Source: Prevotella vespertina (GTDB lineage: Bacteria > Bacteroidota > Bacteroidia > Bacteroidales > Bacteroidaceae). Taken from it: 47,482 nt of DNA. The notes under the pieces are model-generated. The model did not search any database. It had not been told where the DNA came from and saw nothing but the letters and a program-made list of their open reading frames with translations. Below, in pieces: positions 7,406-15,670 of the stretch; positions within the stretch are counted from its first letter, which is position 1; each line of letters begins with the position of its first letter. The translations under genes were made by a program, and so were the position numbers. The stretch is taken from the NCBI RefSeq assembly GCF_009728485.1, contig NZ_VVIQ01000017.1, positions 1-47,482 of the forward strand, given 5' to 3'.

Positions 7406-8938
7406 TTATTCAAATGCACCCATGCGCAGCATATCAACTTCCTTCTCTGTGAGGAAACGCCAATCGCCACGACGTACATTCTTCTTTGTTAGACCAGCGA
7501 ACTGTACACGATCGAGCTTAACAACACGATAACCAAGACTCTCGAAGATACGACGAACGATACGATTCTTGCCACTATGAATCTCAATACCAACCTGTGC
7601 CAAATCGTCAGGACTAGCGTATTCAATGGCGTCAGCCTTTATCTCTCCGTCTTCAAGCTCGATACCATCAGAGATTTTCTGAAGATCATTTGCTGTGACA
7701 GGCTTATCAAGGAATACGTGATAAACCTTCTTCTTTAAGAACTTAGGATGTGTGAGTTTAGAAGCGAGGTCACCATCGTTTGTAAGGAGCAACACACCTG
7801 TTGTGTTACGGTCTAGGCGTCCAACAGGATAGATACGCTCTGGGCATGCACCTTTAACAAGATCCATTACAGTCTTACGCTGTTGTGGGTCATCACTTGT
7901 TGTAACATAATCCTTAGGCTTATTCAATAGGACATAAACCTTCTTTTCTAGTGAAACTGTCTTATCTTGGAAGAGTACAACATCAGTGCGTAGAACCTTA
8001 CTTCCAAGTTCTTTAACAACCTCACCATTTACGGTGACAGCACCAGATAGGATGAACTCGTCAGCCTCACGACGTGAACAAACACCAGCATTAGCTAGAT
8101 ACTTATTCAAACGAATTGGCTCGTTTGGATCGAAATTCTCTTCCTTATATTCAATGCGTTTCTTCAATGAATACTTTGCATTTGGATCATAATCTGCAGT
8201 ACGCTGACGATATCCTCCTTGGTTATATCCACCACGGTTGTTATACCCACCACGACTCTGATAACCGCCACGATTAGTGTAACTACTGCGGTTCTGATAA
8301 CCACCACGGTTATTATACCCACCGCGATTATTATATCCACCACGGTTTTGGTAACCATTTTGACGTGGCTGATAGCCACCCTGGTTTACCTGATAACCAT
8401 TGTTGTTCTCTTCTCCTTCTGCGCTAGTATTGTTGTTATAACGAGGGCGATAACCTTGTGACTGGTATCCTCCTTCTTCGTTATTATAACGTGGACGATA
8501 GCCACCTTGCTGTGGTCTGCTTTGATAACCACCACGACTCTGGTATCCACCTTGGCGTGATTGATATCCTCCTTCTTCGCCATTGTTGCTGTTGTAACGT
8601 GGGCGGTATCCTCCCTGTTGAGGGCGACTTTGATAGCCACTACGATTGTTGTATCCACCACCATAGTTGCTTTGACGTGGGCGATAACCTCCTTGTTGTG
8701 GACGGCTACTGCTTTGCAAGCCTGAGCCAAAGCCCTCTGGACGGAATCCACCTTCGTCATTTCCGCCATTAGCCTTGTCGCTGCTATAAGCACGCTGTGT
8801 GTGAATACGTGGACGTTGTGGGCGTCCTGTGCCACGGTACTCTCTTTGATAACCACCTTGTCCAGCTGCAGAATAGCCCTCACGGCCATTATCATTCTGT
8901 TCAGACTGAACCTCTTTGTTCTCGAATTCTTCTGCCAT
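7406..8938 (-). CDS. rluB: RluB-type rRNA pseudouridine synthase with long disordered N-terminal tail
   Basis: A 510-residue protein. Residues 275-320 form an S4 RNA-binding domain (IRLNKYLANAGVCSRREAD), and residues 335-495 form an RsuA/RluB/RluE-type catalytic domain with the GRLDRNTTGVLLLTNDG motif at 373-389; D376 is the expected nucleophile. Such enzymes make single pseudouridines in 16S or 23S rRNA; RluB (23S helix 89 region) is the likeliest subgroup but this is not certain. Residues 1-255 are low-complexity, built from GGYQ, GGYN, GGYRPR and NNRGGY repeats with many RG dipeptides, and are surely disordered. That tail resembles RGG/RG tails of eukaryotic RNA-binding proteins and probably adds RNA affinity or phase-separating behaviour. 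The tail roughly doubles the usual family length of 240-290. Confidence 0.93.
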   Translation of the reverse strand: MAEEFENKEVQSEQNDNGREGYSAAGQGGYQREYRGTGRPQRPRIHTQRAYSSDKANGGNDEGGFRPEGFGSGLQSSSRPQQGGYRPRQSNYGGGYNNRSGYQSRPQQGGYRPRYNSNNGEEGGYQSRQGGYQSRGGYQSRPQQGGYRPRYNNEEGGYQSQGYRPRYNNNTSAEGEENNNGYQVNQGGYQPRQNGYQNRGGYNNRGGYNNRGGYQNRSSYTNRGGYQSRGGYNNRGGYNQGGYRQRTADYDPNAKYSLKKRIEYKEENFDPNEPIRLNKYLANAGVCSRREADEFILSGAVTVNGEVVKELGSKVLRTDVVLFQDKTVSLEKKVYVLLNKPKDYVTTSDDPQQRKTVMDLVKGACPERIYPVGRLDRNTTGVLLLTNDGDLASKLTHPKFLKKKVYHVFLDKPVTANDLQKISDGIELEDGEIKADAIEYASPDDLAQVGIEIHSGKNRIVRRIFESLGYRVVKLDRVQFAGLTKKNVRRGDWRFLTEKEVDMLRMGAFE

Positions 8939-9095
8939 AATTGTAGTTTGCTTTAATGTTAACTACTGACCTCACGATCAATGAGTAATAAAGTTTATTA
9001 TTCTTTTATTTCTAATTATTATTTGTTAGAACTCCTATTAGAAGGAGCTACTCAGTTTTATTAATAATCTTTCTTTTTAATGATTTATGGATGTT

Positions 9096-10442
9096 TTAAA
9101 TTCCCGTATAGTTGTGTGGAGTAATTGCCATGAGCTCTGCCTTTACGCTATCACTAACATTCAATGTCTGTATGAACTCATGAATTGTCTCCTCAGTCAT
9201 CTTGTTATTGGTACGTGTGAGAGCCTTTAATGCCTCATAAGGATGTGGATAAGCCTCACGACGAAGGATAGTTTGAATCGCTTCAGCTACTACCGCCCAT
9301 GTATCATCAAGGTCTTCACGTAGTTTCTCTTCATGGAGAATAAGTTTACGTAAACCTTTCAACGTACTTTGAATAGCGATAACGCTGTGACCAAGTGGTA
9401 CACCTACATTACGTAAGACAGTAGAGTCTGTCAAGTCGCGCTGTAATCTACTAACTGGCAATTTCTGTGCTAAGAACTGCAAAATAGCATTAGCGACACC
9501 CAAGTTACCTTCGCTATTCTCATAGTCAATAGGGTTCACCTTGTGTGGCATAGCACTTGAACCAACCTCTCCGGCTTTAATCTTCTGCTTGAAATACTCC
9601 ATTGATATATACATCCAGAAGTCGCGATCAAGGTCTATAATGATGGTGTTGATACGACGAATAGCGTCAAAAATACTACCCATGTGGTCGTAATTACTAA
9701 TCTGTGTAGTCCATTGTTCACGTTCCAAACCTAGTTTCTCGCTGACAAACAGATTGCCAAAAGCACGCCAGTCATACGTTGGATAGGCTACATGATGCGC
9801 ATTGAAATTACCTGTTGCACCACCAAATTTGGCTGTAAACTTACAACTGCGTAAGGATTCCAGTTGCTCACTAAGACGATATACATATACTTCTATTTCC
9901 TTTCCTAATCGAGTAGGAGAAGCTGGCTGCCCATGTGTCTTTGCTAGCATTGGAACGTCTTTCCATTCTTCTGCATACTCTTTTAGCTGCTGAATAAGCT
10001 CTTCCACCTGTGGATAATACACCTCCTCAAGTGCCTCCTTGATAGACAGAGGAACGCTCGTGTTGTTGATGTCCTGTGAAGTTAAGCCGAAATGGATAAA
10101 TTCCTTATACTCATCTAAGCCCCCAATCTTATCGAACTCCTCCTTAATGAAGTATTCTACAGCCTTAACATCATGGTTTGTTGTCTTCTCAATCTCCTTT
10201 ACTCTTGCTGCACCAGACTCATCGAACTTGCGGTAAATATCACGTAGTTGTTCAAATAAATCATGGTTGAAACTTGCCAACTGGGGTAGTGGTAGTTCAC
10301 AAAGAGTGATGAAGTACTCAATTTCTACACGTATGCGATAGCGAATAAGAGCATACTCTGAAAAATAATCAGCTAGACGTTCTGTTTTGTTTCTGTAGCG
10401 TCCGTCAATTGGAGATACGGCTGTTAATGTGTCGAGAGTCAT
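9096..10442 (-). CDS. purB: Adenylosuccinate lyase
   Basis: A 448-residue member of the fumarase/aspartase superfamily that acts twice in purine synthesis, on SAICAR and on adenylosuccinate, releasing fumarate. The superfamily signature GEVGSSAMPHKVNP is at 291-304, with the catalytic serine S295 or S296 in the mobile loop. The base/acid histidine region KTHGQPAS is at 168-175, with H170. HFGLTSQDINNT at 117-128 is the third conserved region. It lacks a signal peptide and is cytoplasmic. Length is close to that of the E. coli enzyme (456). A -7 promoter element lies at 10468-10475, only 26 bases upstream, implying a short leader. Confidence 0.96.
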   Translation of the reverse strand: MTLDTLTAVSPIDGRYRNKTERLADYFSEYALIRYRIRVEIEYFITLCELPLPQLASFNHDLFEQLRDIYRKFDESGAARVKEIEKTTNHDVKAVEYFIKEEFDKIGGLDEYKEFIHFGLTSQDINNTSVPLSIKEALEEVYYPQVEELIQQLKEYAEEWKDVPMLAKTHGQPASPTRLGKEIEVYVYRLSEQLESLRSCKFTAKFGGATGNFNAHHVAYPTYDWRAFGNLFVSEKLGLEREQWTTQISNYDHMGSIFDAIRRINTIIIDLDRDFWMYISMEYFKQKIKAGEVGSSAMPHKVNPIDYENSEGNLGVANAILQFLAQKLPVSRLQRDLTDSTVLRNVGVPLGHSVIAIQSTLKGLRKLILHEEKLREDLDDTWAVVAEAIQTILRREAYPHPYEALKALTRTNNKMTEETIHEFIQTLNVSDSVKAELMAITPHNYTGI

Positions 10443-10467
10443 AACAATGGATGATTAATAATAGGTG

Positions 10468-10475
10468 CAAATTTA
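10468..10475 (-). promoter_or_regulatory. -7 promoter element of purB
   Basis: On the minus strand TAAATTTG matches TAnnTTTG. A TTG lies 21 bases further upstream, at the expected -33 distance. The predicted start is about 20 bases before the purB ATG. Confidence 0.7.
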
Positions 10476-10545
10476 GCAATAAAATCGGTAAACTCACAAG
10501 GATAAATAATAATAAAACAAAAAAGAAGACGCCTTTTATACAGAT

Positions 10546-10578
10546 AAAAAGAAAACTTCGTAACAAGTGTTACGAAGT
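10546..10578 (-). terminator. Rho-independent terminator of the tRNA-Val operon
   Basis: A 10-bp perfect stem, ACTTCGTAAC (10555-10564) with GTTACGAAGT (10569-10578), has a four-base loop. On the minus strand it is followed by TTTCTTTTTATC. It lies 26 bases beyond the second tRNA-Val. Confidence 0.92.
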
Positions 10579-10603
10579 CTTCTCTTTTGTTGATAACCAT
10601 TCG

Positions 10604-10678
10604 TGGGCGTTGACGGATTCGAACCGCCGACCCTCTGCTTGTAAGGCAGATGCTCTAAACCAACTGAGCTAAACGCCC
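10604..10678 (-). tRNA. tRNA-Val (anticodon TAC), second of two
   Basis: On the minus strand the acceptor stem is GGGCGTT paired with AACGCCC, with discriminator A. The anticodon loop CTTACAA gives anticodon TAC, and the T-loop TTCGAAT is present. It is 75 bases long, with no encoded CCA. It is identical in sequence to the copy at 10728-10802, 49 bases upstream in the same transcript. Confidence 0.97.
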
Positions 10679-10727
10679 TAAATTAAAATTCCTGCAACCC
10701 CGAAGAATCACAGGGAAACACCCCTTG

Positions 10728-10802
10728 TGGGCGTTGACGGATTCGAACCGCCGACCCTCTGCTTGTAAGGCAGATGCTCTAAACCAACTGAGCTAAACGC
10801 CC
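10728..10802 (-). tRNA. tRNA-Val (anticodon TAC), first of two
   Basis: Same 75-base cloverleaf as the downstream copy: acceptor GGGCGTT/AACGCCC, anticodon TAC in loop CTTACAA, T-loop TTCGAAT. CCA is not encoded. It is the first gene of a two-tRNA operon driven by the promoter at 10825-10856. Confidence 0.97.
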
Positions 10803-10824
10803 CTCACTTTCTGTAAGGCGGGTG

Positions 10825-10856
10825 CAAAGGTAAGTGTTTTTTTTGTTTCTGGCAAA
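10825..10856 (-). promoter_or_regulatory. Promoter of the tRNA-Val operon
   Basis: On the minus strand TTTG (10853-10856), a 20-base spacer and TACCTTTG (10825-10832) give an exact Bacteroidota consensus promoter. The start would lie near 10818, 16 bases before the first tRNA. Confidence 0.9.
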
Positions 10857-11060
10857 CAATTAAGGAATTATTTTAATGTAGGTTGCTATTATTTACATCT
10901 TTCTTTATTTCTATTTGATATCTTGCTGTTCGGTTATGTGTTGTACTTGTAGTAGGTCGTTAGGCTTGTTACACAAGCTCTTTTAGTATTCTTTCAGCTC
11001 CCTTTAATTTGCAAAAGGAGGCTCTACCTTATCAGAGAAAGACTTTTGTCATTGGGGAAA

Positions 11061-11170
11061 ATAGATTATTTTACGTTAGATTTAAAGCCGTTTTCATCTA
11101 AAAAATAGTCTATTTTTAATAAGAAAATAAACAAATAACGAAGAAAAAATAAACTAAAAACTCACCTAAG
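11061..11170. repeat. Degenerate array with 22-bp anchors (ATAG/ATAAAC type)
   Basis: ATAG at 11061 and 11105 and ATAAAC at 11127 and 11149 are spaced 44, 22 and 22 bases apart. They are preceded by A-runs and followed by short T-rich or A-rich dyads such as AAAAATAGTCTATTTTT. Sequence conservation is weak, so this could be a decayed member of the 22-bp array class or chance in AT-rich DNA. It lies between the divergent tRNA-Val operon and the lipoate gene. No gene is seen in 10857-11328. Confidence 0.45.
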
Positions 11171-11328
11171 AAGAGTTCTTCTCAAACATAGTGGAGCATT
11201 TGTATTCAGAGAGACAGACTTCTTTTCAAAAATAGAAGGAGTTTATCAACGTAGCAAAACACTAATATTTACAACAAAATCATTTGTTTTTTTACCCATA
11301 TTACTTCGTCTCTTTTTCTAAAAGTTCG

Positions 11329-11336
11329 TACATTTG
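11329..11336 (+). promoter_or_regulatory. -7 promoter element of the lipoate fusion gene
   Basis: TACATTTG matches TAnnTTTG; TTCG lies at the -33 position with a 20-base spacer, one base off consensus. The start would be near 11343, about 20 bases before the ATG. Confidence 0.75.
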
Positions 11337-11362
11337 TAAGCAGTATCAATCAATACCAAACG

Positions 11363-13183
11363 ATGAAATATATACTATTACCTAAACAAGATAAGCTCCA
11401 TCAGCTACCTTTCTATTTTGCTGTCGAAGAATACGTAGCCCATCATTACCCCGATGATGATTATTTCTTGGCATGGCGTGTACCCCCTACTGTGATGTTA
11501 GGGCGCAATCAACTGATTGAAAATGAGGTGAATGTTGATTATTGCAAGGCACATTCTATCGACATATTCAGGCGTAAGAGTGGTGGAGGATGTATCTATG
11601 CCGATGAAGGGTGCATACAGTTTTCGTATATCTCACGCCTCTCTAATGCGAATGAAGCCTTCGTTCAATACATGAATCGCATGGCTAATTTGCTACAAAG
11701 TATTGGTATCAATGCTCAATTATCAGGGCGAAATGATATTCTCATCAATGACACAAAGGTCTCAGGATGTGCTTTTTATCAACTTGATAACCGCTGTGTT
11801 CTGCATAATTCATTGCTTTTCAACACGCAACTATCGCATCTTTCAAATGCACTCACGCCCTCAATTACGAAGCTCAAGAGCAAGGGAATCGATTCTGTTC
11901 GGCAACGTGTCAACAACGTGTCACAATATACTGACATTGAAATAACCGACTTCATGCGCTATACCCGACAGCAATTCTGCCATAGTGAGGTGTTAGAATT
12001 GACCGAAGAGGATATGCAGGGAATTGAAAGAATCGAACAGGAGTTAGCCTCCGACAGCTTTGTTTATGGTAAAAATCCGAAGTATTCTATTGTAAAAAAG
12101 CATCGTTTCGAGGGTGTGGGAACACTGGAAGCACACATAGAACTAAAGAATAACACGATTGTAAACATCAATTTGATGGGCGATTATTTCCTCCTTGGAG
12201 ATATTGATAACGCTCTTCTGAAACCATTGAAAGGCGTGGAGTTTACGAGAGAGGCTATTGAAAATATTTTAGGAAACACTGATTTGTCGACTATCATACG
12301 TGGCTTTCAAGTATCGCAACTGCTCCGCTTGCTCTTTGGACGCAAACCACACGTGATGAAACCAGAGTGGTTGAAGATTGATCTAACATCGAAGAAGTCT
12401 ACTGGAGAGACCGCAGGAATCTTGTCGAAACACCACATGAACACCATCTGTACGAGTGGCTTATGTCCAAACAGGGCTGAATGTTGGATGGCACGCACGG
12501 CGACTCTGATGATTGGGGGCGATATCTGCACCCGAAAATGCCGTTTCTGCAACACTTTGAGTGGGCGACCAAGAGCATTAGATAGCAACGAACCGACCAG
12601 AGTAGCCGAATCCATCAAGGCTTTAGGACTGCGTTATGCCGTCATCACATCGGTGGATCGTGACGATTTAGACGACTATGGAGCTGCACATTGGGTACAG
12701 ACTATCAAGGAAATACAGCGTTTGAACCCCGCAACAAAGGTCGAACTACTTATCCCTGACTTTATGGGTAAAGCCGAGCTCATACATCAGGTAATGGCAA
12801 CAAAGCCTCATGTGGCTGGTCATAACATGGAGACTGTGCGACGACTGACGCCTTCTGTGCGTTCAGTAGCACGCTATGACCGAAGTTTGGAGGTGTTGCA
12901 TGAGATTACGGAATGCGGTATTACAGCTAAAACAGGCTTTATGTTGGGCTTAGGAGAGACCCACGAGGAGATATTAGAGACGATGGATGACATTCTCAAA
13001 ACGGGTTGTAAGCGTCTAACCTTGGGGCAGTACCTTCAACCAACAGCCCACCATCTCCCCGTGTCAGCTTATATTACACCCGAACAATTTGCCGATTACA
13101 AGCGCATTGCATTGGAGAAAGGATTCAAGCATGTGGTGAGTGGACCGCTGGTTCGCTCTTCTTATCATGCTGCAGAGGGGTAA
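11363..13183 (+). CDS. Lipoate-protein ligase A - lipoyl synthase fusion
   Basis: A 606-residue protein joining two lipoylation enzymes. Residues 1-235 are a lipoate ligase (LplA) domain with the motif RRKSGGGCIYADEG at 70-83 and the catalytic lysine region NDTKVSG, K132, at 129-135. Residues 236-330 match the LplA C-terminal accessory domain. Residues 335-606 are a radical-SAM lipoyl synthase (LipA): the auxiliary cluster CTSGLCPNRAEC (C363, C368, C374), the SAM cluster CTRKCRFC (C389, C393, C396), and the C-terminal RSSY at 598-601 with the cluster-ligating serine. All key residues are present in both halves, so both should be active. Together they could load octanoate or lipoate onto E2 or GcvH proteins and insert sulfur in place. 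It is transcribed alone. Confidence 0.95.
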   Translation: MKYILLPKQDKLHQLPFYFAVEEYVAHHYPDDDYFLAWRVPPTVMLGRNQLIENEVNVDYCKAHSIDIFRRKSGGGCIYADEGCIQFSYISRLSNANEAFVQYMNRMANLLQSIGINAQLSGRNDILINDTKVSGCAFYQLDNRCVLHNSLLFNTQLSHLSNALTPSITKLKSKGIDSVRQRVNNVSQYTDIEITDFMRYTRQQFCHSEVLELTEEDMQGIERIEQELASDSFVYGKNPKYSIVKKHRFEGVGTLEAHIELKNNTIVNINLMGDYFLLGDIDNALLKPLKGVEFTREAIENILGNTDLSTIIRGFQVSQLLRLLFGRKPHVMKPEWLKIDLTSKKSTGETAGILSKHHMNTICTSGLCPNRAECWMARTATLMIGGDICTRKCRFCNTLSGRPRALDSNEPTRVAESIKALGLRYAVITSVDRDDLDDYGAAHWVQTIKEIQRLNPATKVELLIPDFMGKAELIHQVMATKPHVAGHNMETVRRLTPSVRSVARYDRSLEVLHEITECGITAKTGFMLGLGETHEEILETMDDILKTGCKRLTLGQYLQPTAHHLPVSAYITPEQFADYKRIALEKGFKHVVSGPLVRSSYHAAEG

Positions 13184-13220
13184 AACAAGATTGACAATAG
13201 GCTCTCCCCTACCCTTTACT

Positions 13221-13350
13221 GACATGGTTTAGACAGAATGAAACAATGACAGATTGTCGTAATGACATATTTCTAAGATAGAGGAGACGTGTTTTTAGAC
13301 CTAAAGACACAATGACAAGTCGTCTTAATGACATATTTCTATGACAGAGG
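13221..13350. repeat. Two tandem 66-bp units of the AATGACATATTTCT family
   Basis: The segment from 13231 recurs from 13297, and AATGACATATTTCT at 13261-13274 recurs exactly at 13327-13340, both 66 bases apart. Inside, TGACA motifs repeat every 16 bases (13247, 13263; 13313, 13329). The 14-mer also occurs at 141-154, 13 kb away. It lies between the convergent lipoate fusion gene and mutL, within about 210 bases that hold no gene. Confidence 0.85.
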
Positions 13351-13390
13351 AATACAGGTACACGACCTTCCGTTAGGCGCTTCTCCTCCT

Positions 13391-15262
13391 TTAACTATCA
13401 AACAAATGTTCAATGTCCAGCTGCTTCATGACCGCAATAATCGGTTCGCCAGATGGCGTGTAATTGACATTTCCACAAGTGAAAAGTTCATTCACAAGGT
13501 TATCCATCTCACTATTGGTCAGCACCTGACCCTGTGGAATAGCGGCATTACGTGCTAAACTCAAAGCGAGTGTACGATCGATATCTTCCTTCACACTCGC
13601 CCCACTCTCCACAGCCGATGCCACCATATCTTGGATAAGACTAACAGCATTGAGCCCTTCGATGCCTGCTGGCACTCCATTCACAGCATAACTATCACCA
13701 CCGAGACTATCCAATTGGAAGCCCATCTCTGCCATTTCAGGGAGGATGCGATCGATGATTAACTTGTCAGATACGGTGAGTTGCACCACTTCAGGGAATA
13801 AAACCTTTTGCGAATGAGCCTTATGAGATGACAACTGGCGCAAATACTCCTCATATAAAATGCGTATATGAGCACGGTGCTGGTCGATAATCATCAAGCC
13901 AGACTTCACCGCTGTCATGATATAACTACCCTTATACTGATAGTGCGAAGGTGACTTTTCCTCTATCACCGACTCGTTCATAGAGGCTGTAGAGGCTGAT
14001 GAAATAATCAAACTCTCGTCTGTTGGAGTCGTATTAACATCTAGTTCATCTTGTTCAAAAAGTTTCGATTGGCGTATCTCAGCATTCCCTTCCAAACCAG
14101 AGTACAACTCCTCCCAACCCTCTGGCACACTTGGCTTCTGCGGTTGGGCTGTTTGTTTAAAGGGATTGAACGATGGGTTGATTTCAACCTTCGGTGCTTT
14201 AGTTCCTGAATGAGGGTCGAATACAGGAATATCAGGCTTCCCTTCGGTGTCAAAGTCAATCGAAGGAATATCATTAAAACGCCCTACGGCTTCTTTCACA
14301 GCTGCTAAAAGAATCTGCCAGATGGCTTGCTCATTCTCAAACTTTATCTCCGTCTTTGTCGGATGAATGTTTACATCAATGTTCGTAGGCGGTACTTCAA
14401 AATAAAGAAAGTAAGGAATCTGCTCGCCCTGAGGGATGAGTCGATCGAACGCAGTGATGACCGCCTTATGAAAATACGGGTGTTTCATATAACGTTCATT
14501 AACGAAGAAGTACTGCTGGGGAGTCTTCTTGCGTGCAGACTCTGGTTTCCCGACAAAGCCATGGATATGACATAGACTCGTGTCAACGTCGATTGACAAG
14601 AGATCTTGGTTCAGTCTCTTCCCAAACACCTCAACAATTCGCTGTCTATAGTTGCATGACCGAAGATTAAAAAGCTCTGTTCCATTACTATATAAGGTAA
14701 AGGCTATATGCGGATAAACCAATACAATGCGTTCAAAAGCATTGATGATATTATTCAATTCAGTGGTGTTTGACTTCAAAAACTTGCGTCGTGCAGGTAC
14801 ATTGAAGAAGAGATTCTCAACCAAGAAATTACTTCCTACAGGGCAAGAACAAGGTTCTTGATTCGTAAAACGACTACCCGAGATAGACAGATGAGTACCA
14901 AGATCATCACTCGCCATGCGTGTCTTCAATTCTATCTGCGCCACCGCTGCAATCGACGCAAGAGCTTCTCCACGAAAGCCCATGGTATGAAGTGAGAAAA
15001 GATCATCTGCCTTCCGTATCTTAGAAGTTGCATGTCGCTCAAAAGAGAGGCGTGCATCAGTCTCAGACATACCTTTTCCGTTATCAATCACTTGAATAGA
15101 TGTGCGCCCCGCATCAACTACTAAGACATTAATTGATGTTGCTCCGGCGTCGATGGCATTCTCTACTAGCTCCTTGATAACGGATGCTGGGCGTTGAATC
15201 ACCTCTCCCGCTGCAATCTGATTGGCTACACTATCGGGTAAAAGTTGTATGATATCACTCAT
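13391..15262 (-). CDS. mutL: DNA mismatch repair protein MutL
   Basis: A 623-residue MutL, the GHKL ATPase that couples MutS mismatch recognition to strand processing. N-terminal motifs are ENAIDAGAT at about 36-44, DNGKGM at about 60-65 and [12 protein letters not shown] at about 92-103, followed by the transducer domain to about residue 330. A variable linker runs to about 440, then a dimerisation domain. The endonuclease motif, usually DQHA-x2-E-x4-E, reads [12 protein letters not shown] at 460-471, with the middle Glu replaced by Ile. The usual CPHGRP metal motif reads YTPSGEPI at 601-608. This copy therefore lacks the recognisable metal site of endonuclease-type MutL. It is the last gene of the guaB-PPIase-OstA cluster, 13 bases after the small membrane protein. 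Confidence 0.95.
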   Translation of the reverse strand: MSDIIQLLPDSVANQIAAGEVIQRPASVIKELVENAIDAGATSINVLVVDAGRTSIQVIDNGKGMSETDARLSFERHATSKIRKADDLFSLHTMGFRGEALASIAAVAQIELKTRMASDDLGTHLSISGSRFTNQEPCSCPVGSNFLVENLFFNVPARRKFLKSNTTELNNIINAFERIVLVYPHIAFTLYSNGTELFNLRSCNYRQRIVEVFGKRLNQDLLSIDVDTSLCHIHGFVGKPESARKKTPQQYFFVNERYMKHPYFHKAVITAFDRLIPQGEQIPYFLYFEVPPTNIDVNIHPTKTEIKFENEQAIWQILLAAVKEAVGRFNDIPSIDFDTEGKPDIPVFDPHSGTKAPKVEINPSFNPFKQTAQPQKPSVPEGWEELYSGLEGNAEIRQSKLFEQDELDVNTTPTDESLIISSASTASMNESVIEEKSPSHYQYKGSYIMTAVKSGLMIIDQHRAHIRILYEEYLRQLSSHKAHSQKVLFPEVVQLTVSDKLIIDRILPEMAEMGFQLDSLGGDSYAVNGVPAGIEGLNAVSLIQDMVASAVESGASVKEDIDRTLALSLARNAAIPQGQVLTNSEMDNLVNELFTCGNVNYTPSGEPIIAVMKQLDIEHLFDS

Positions 15263-15275
15263 TGATTAATAATGC

Positions 15276-15563
15276 TTAAGCAATAAACAAGAATAAGATA
15301 AGCAGTGCTATAACACCTGCAGAGAGAATCAAAGACACCCACATGGCTGTGAAACGATTGTGTTTGTGTGTCAAAACTTGCGGTCGCAAACTATGAGAAA
15401 GACGCCTTTGAAGTCCCTCACGATATCCCTCCTTTGGCTCATCTTGCTGTTCTAACTCATTTTTCGCACGCTTCTCTATATCCGAGAGAAACTCTTTACG
15501 TTCATCAACATACATGTATTCATGATGAAAACGACGGGGTTTTGATGATTGAAAGAAGAACAT
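15276..15563 (-). CDS. Small C-terminal-anchored membrane protein, unknown function
   Basis: A 95-residue protein I cannot name. Residues 1-70 are charged and probably helical (DERKEFLSDIEKRAKNELEQQ), and residues 73-94 form one strong transmembrane helix (WVSLILSAGVIALLILFLFI) ending the protein. No signal peptide is seen, so the bulk should face the cytoplasm, as in tail-anchored proteins. It lies in the minus-strand cluster between the OstA-like gene and mutL, with only 13 bases to mutL. Similar small proteins at this place in other Bacteroidales would support a link to the envelope genes; that is an expectation and I have not checked it. Confidence 0.75.
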   Translation of the reverse strand: MFFFQSSKPRRFHHEYMYVDERKEFLSDIEKRAKNELEQQDEPKEGYREGLQRRLSHSLRPQVLTHKHNRFTAMWVSLILSAGVIALLILFLFIA

Positions 15564-15607
15564 ATTTCAAAGGAGTTAATGATGTTAATAATGTGAAGAG
15601 AAGTTGA

Positions 15608-15660
15608 CCTATTGTCGGAAATGATTCTACCTATTGTCGTAAATGATTATGACAATAGGT
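15608..15660. repeat. 22-bp direct repeat with hairpin (CCTATTGTC type)
   Basis: CCTATTGTCG starts at 15608 and again at 15630, exactly 22 bases later, each followed by nearly the same 12 bases (AAATGATT core). The second copy is then closed by the inverted arm GACAATAGG (15651-15659), giving a 9-bp stem with CCTATTGTC (15630-15638). It lies between the OstA-like gene and the small membrane protein on the minus strand. No T-run follows, so it is not a classical terminator. Confidence 0.85.
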
Positions 15661-15670
15661 TGACAAGGGG

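Noticed and set aside
8200..8770. Plus-strand open frames opposite the Gly/Tyr-rich tail
   Set aside because: They mirror the repeat codons of the pseudouridine synthase gene and consist of low-complexity Thr/Val/Ile runs.
10451..10672. Plus-strand open frame over the tRNA region
   Set aside because: It runs antisense through the terminator and a tRNA-Val gene and is not a plausible protein.
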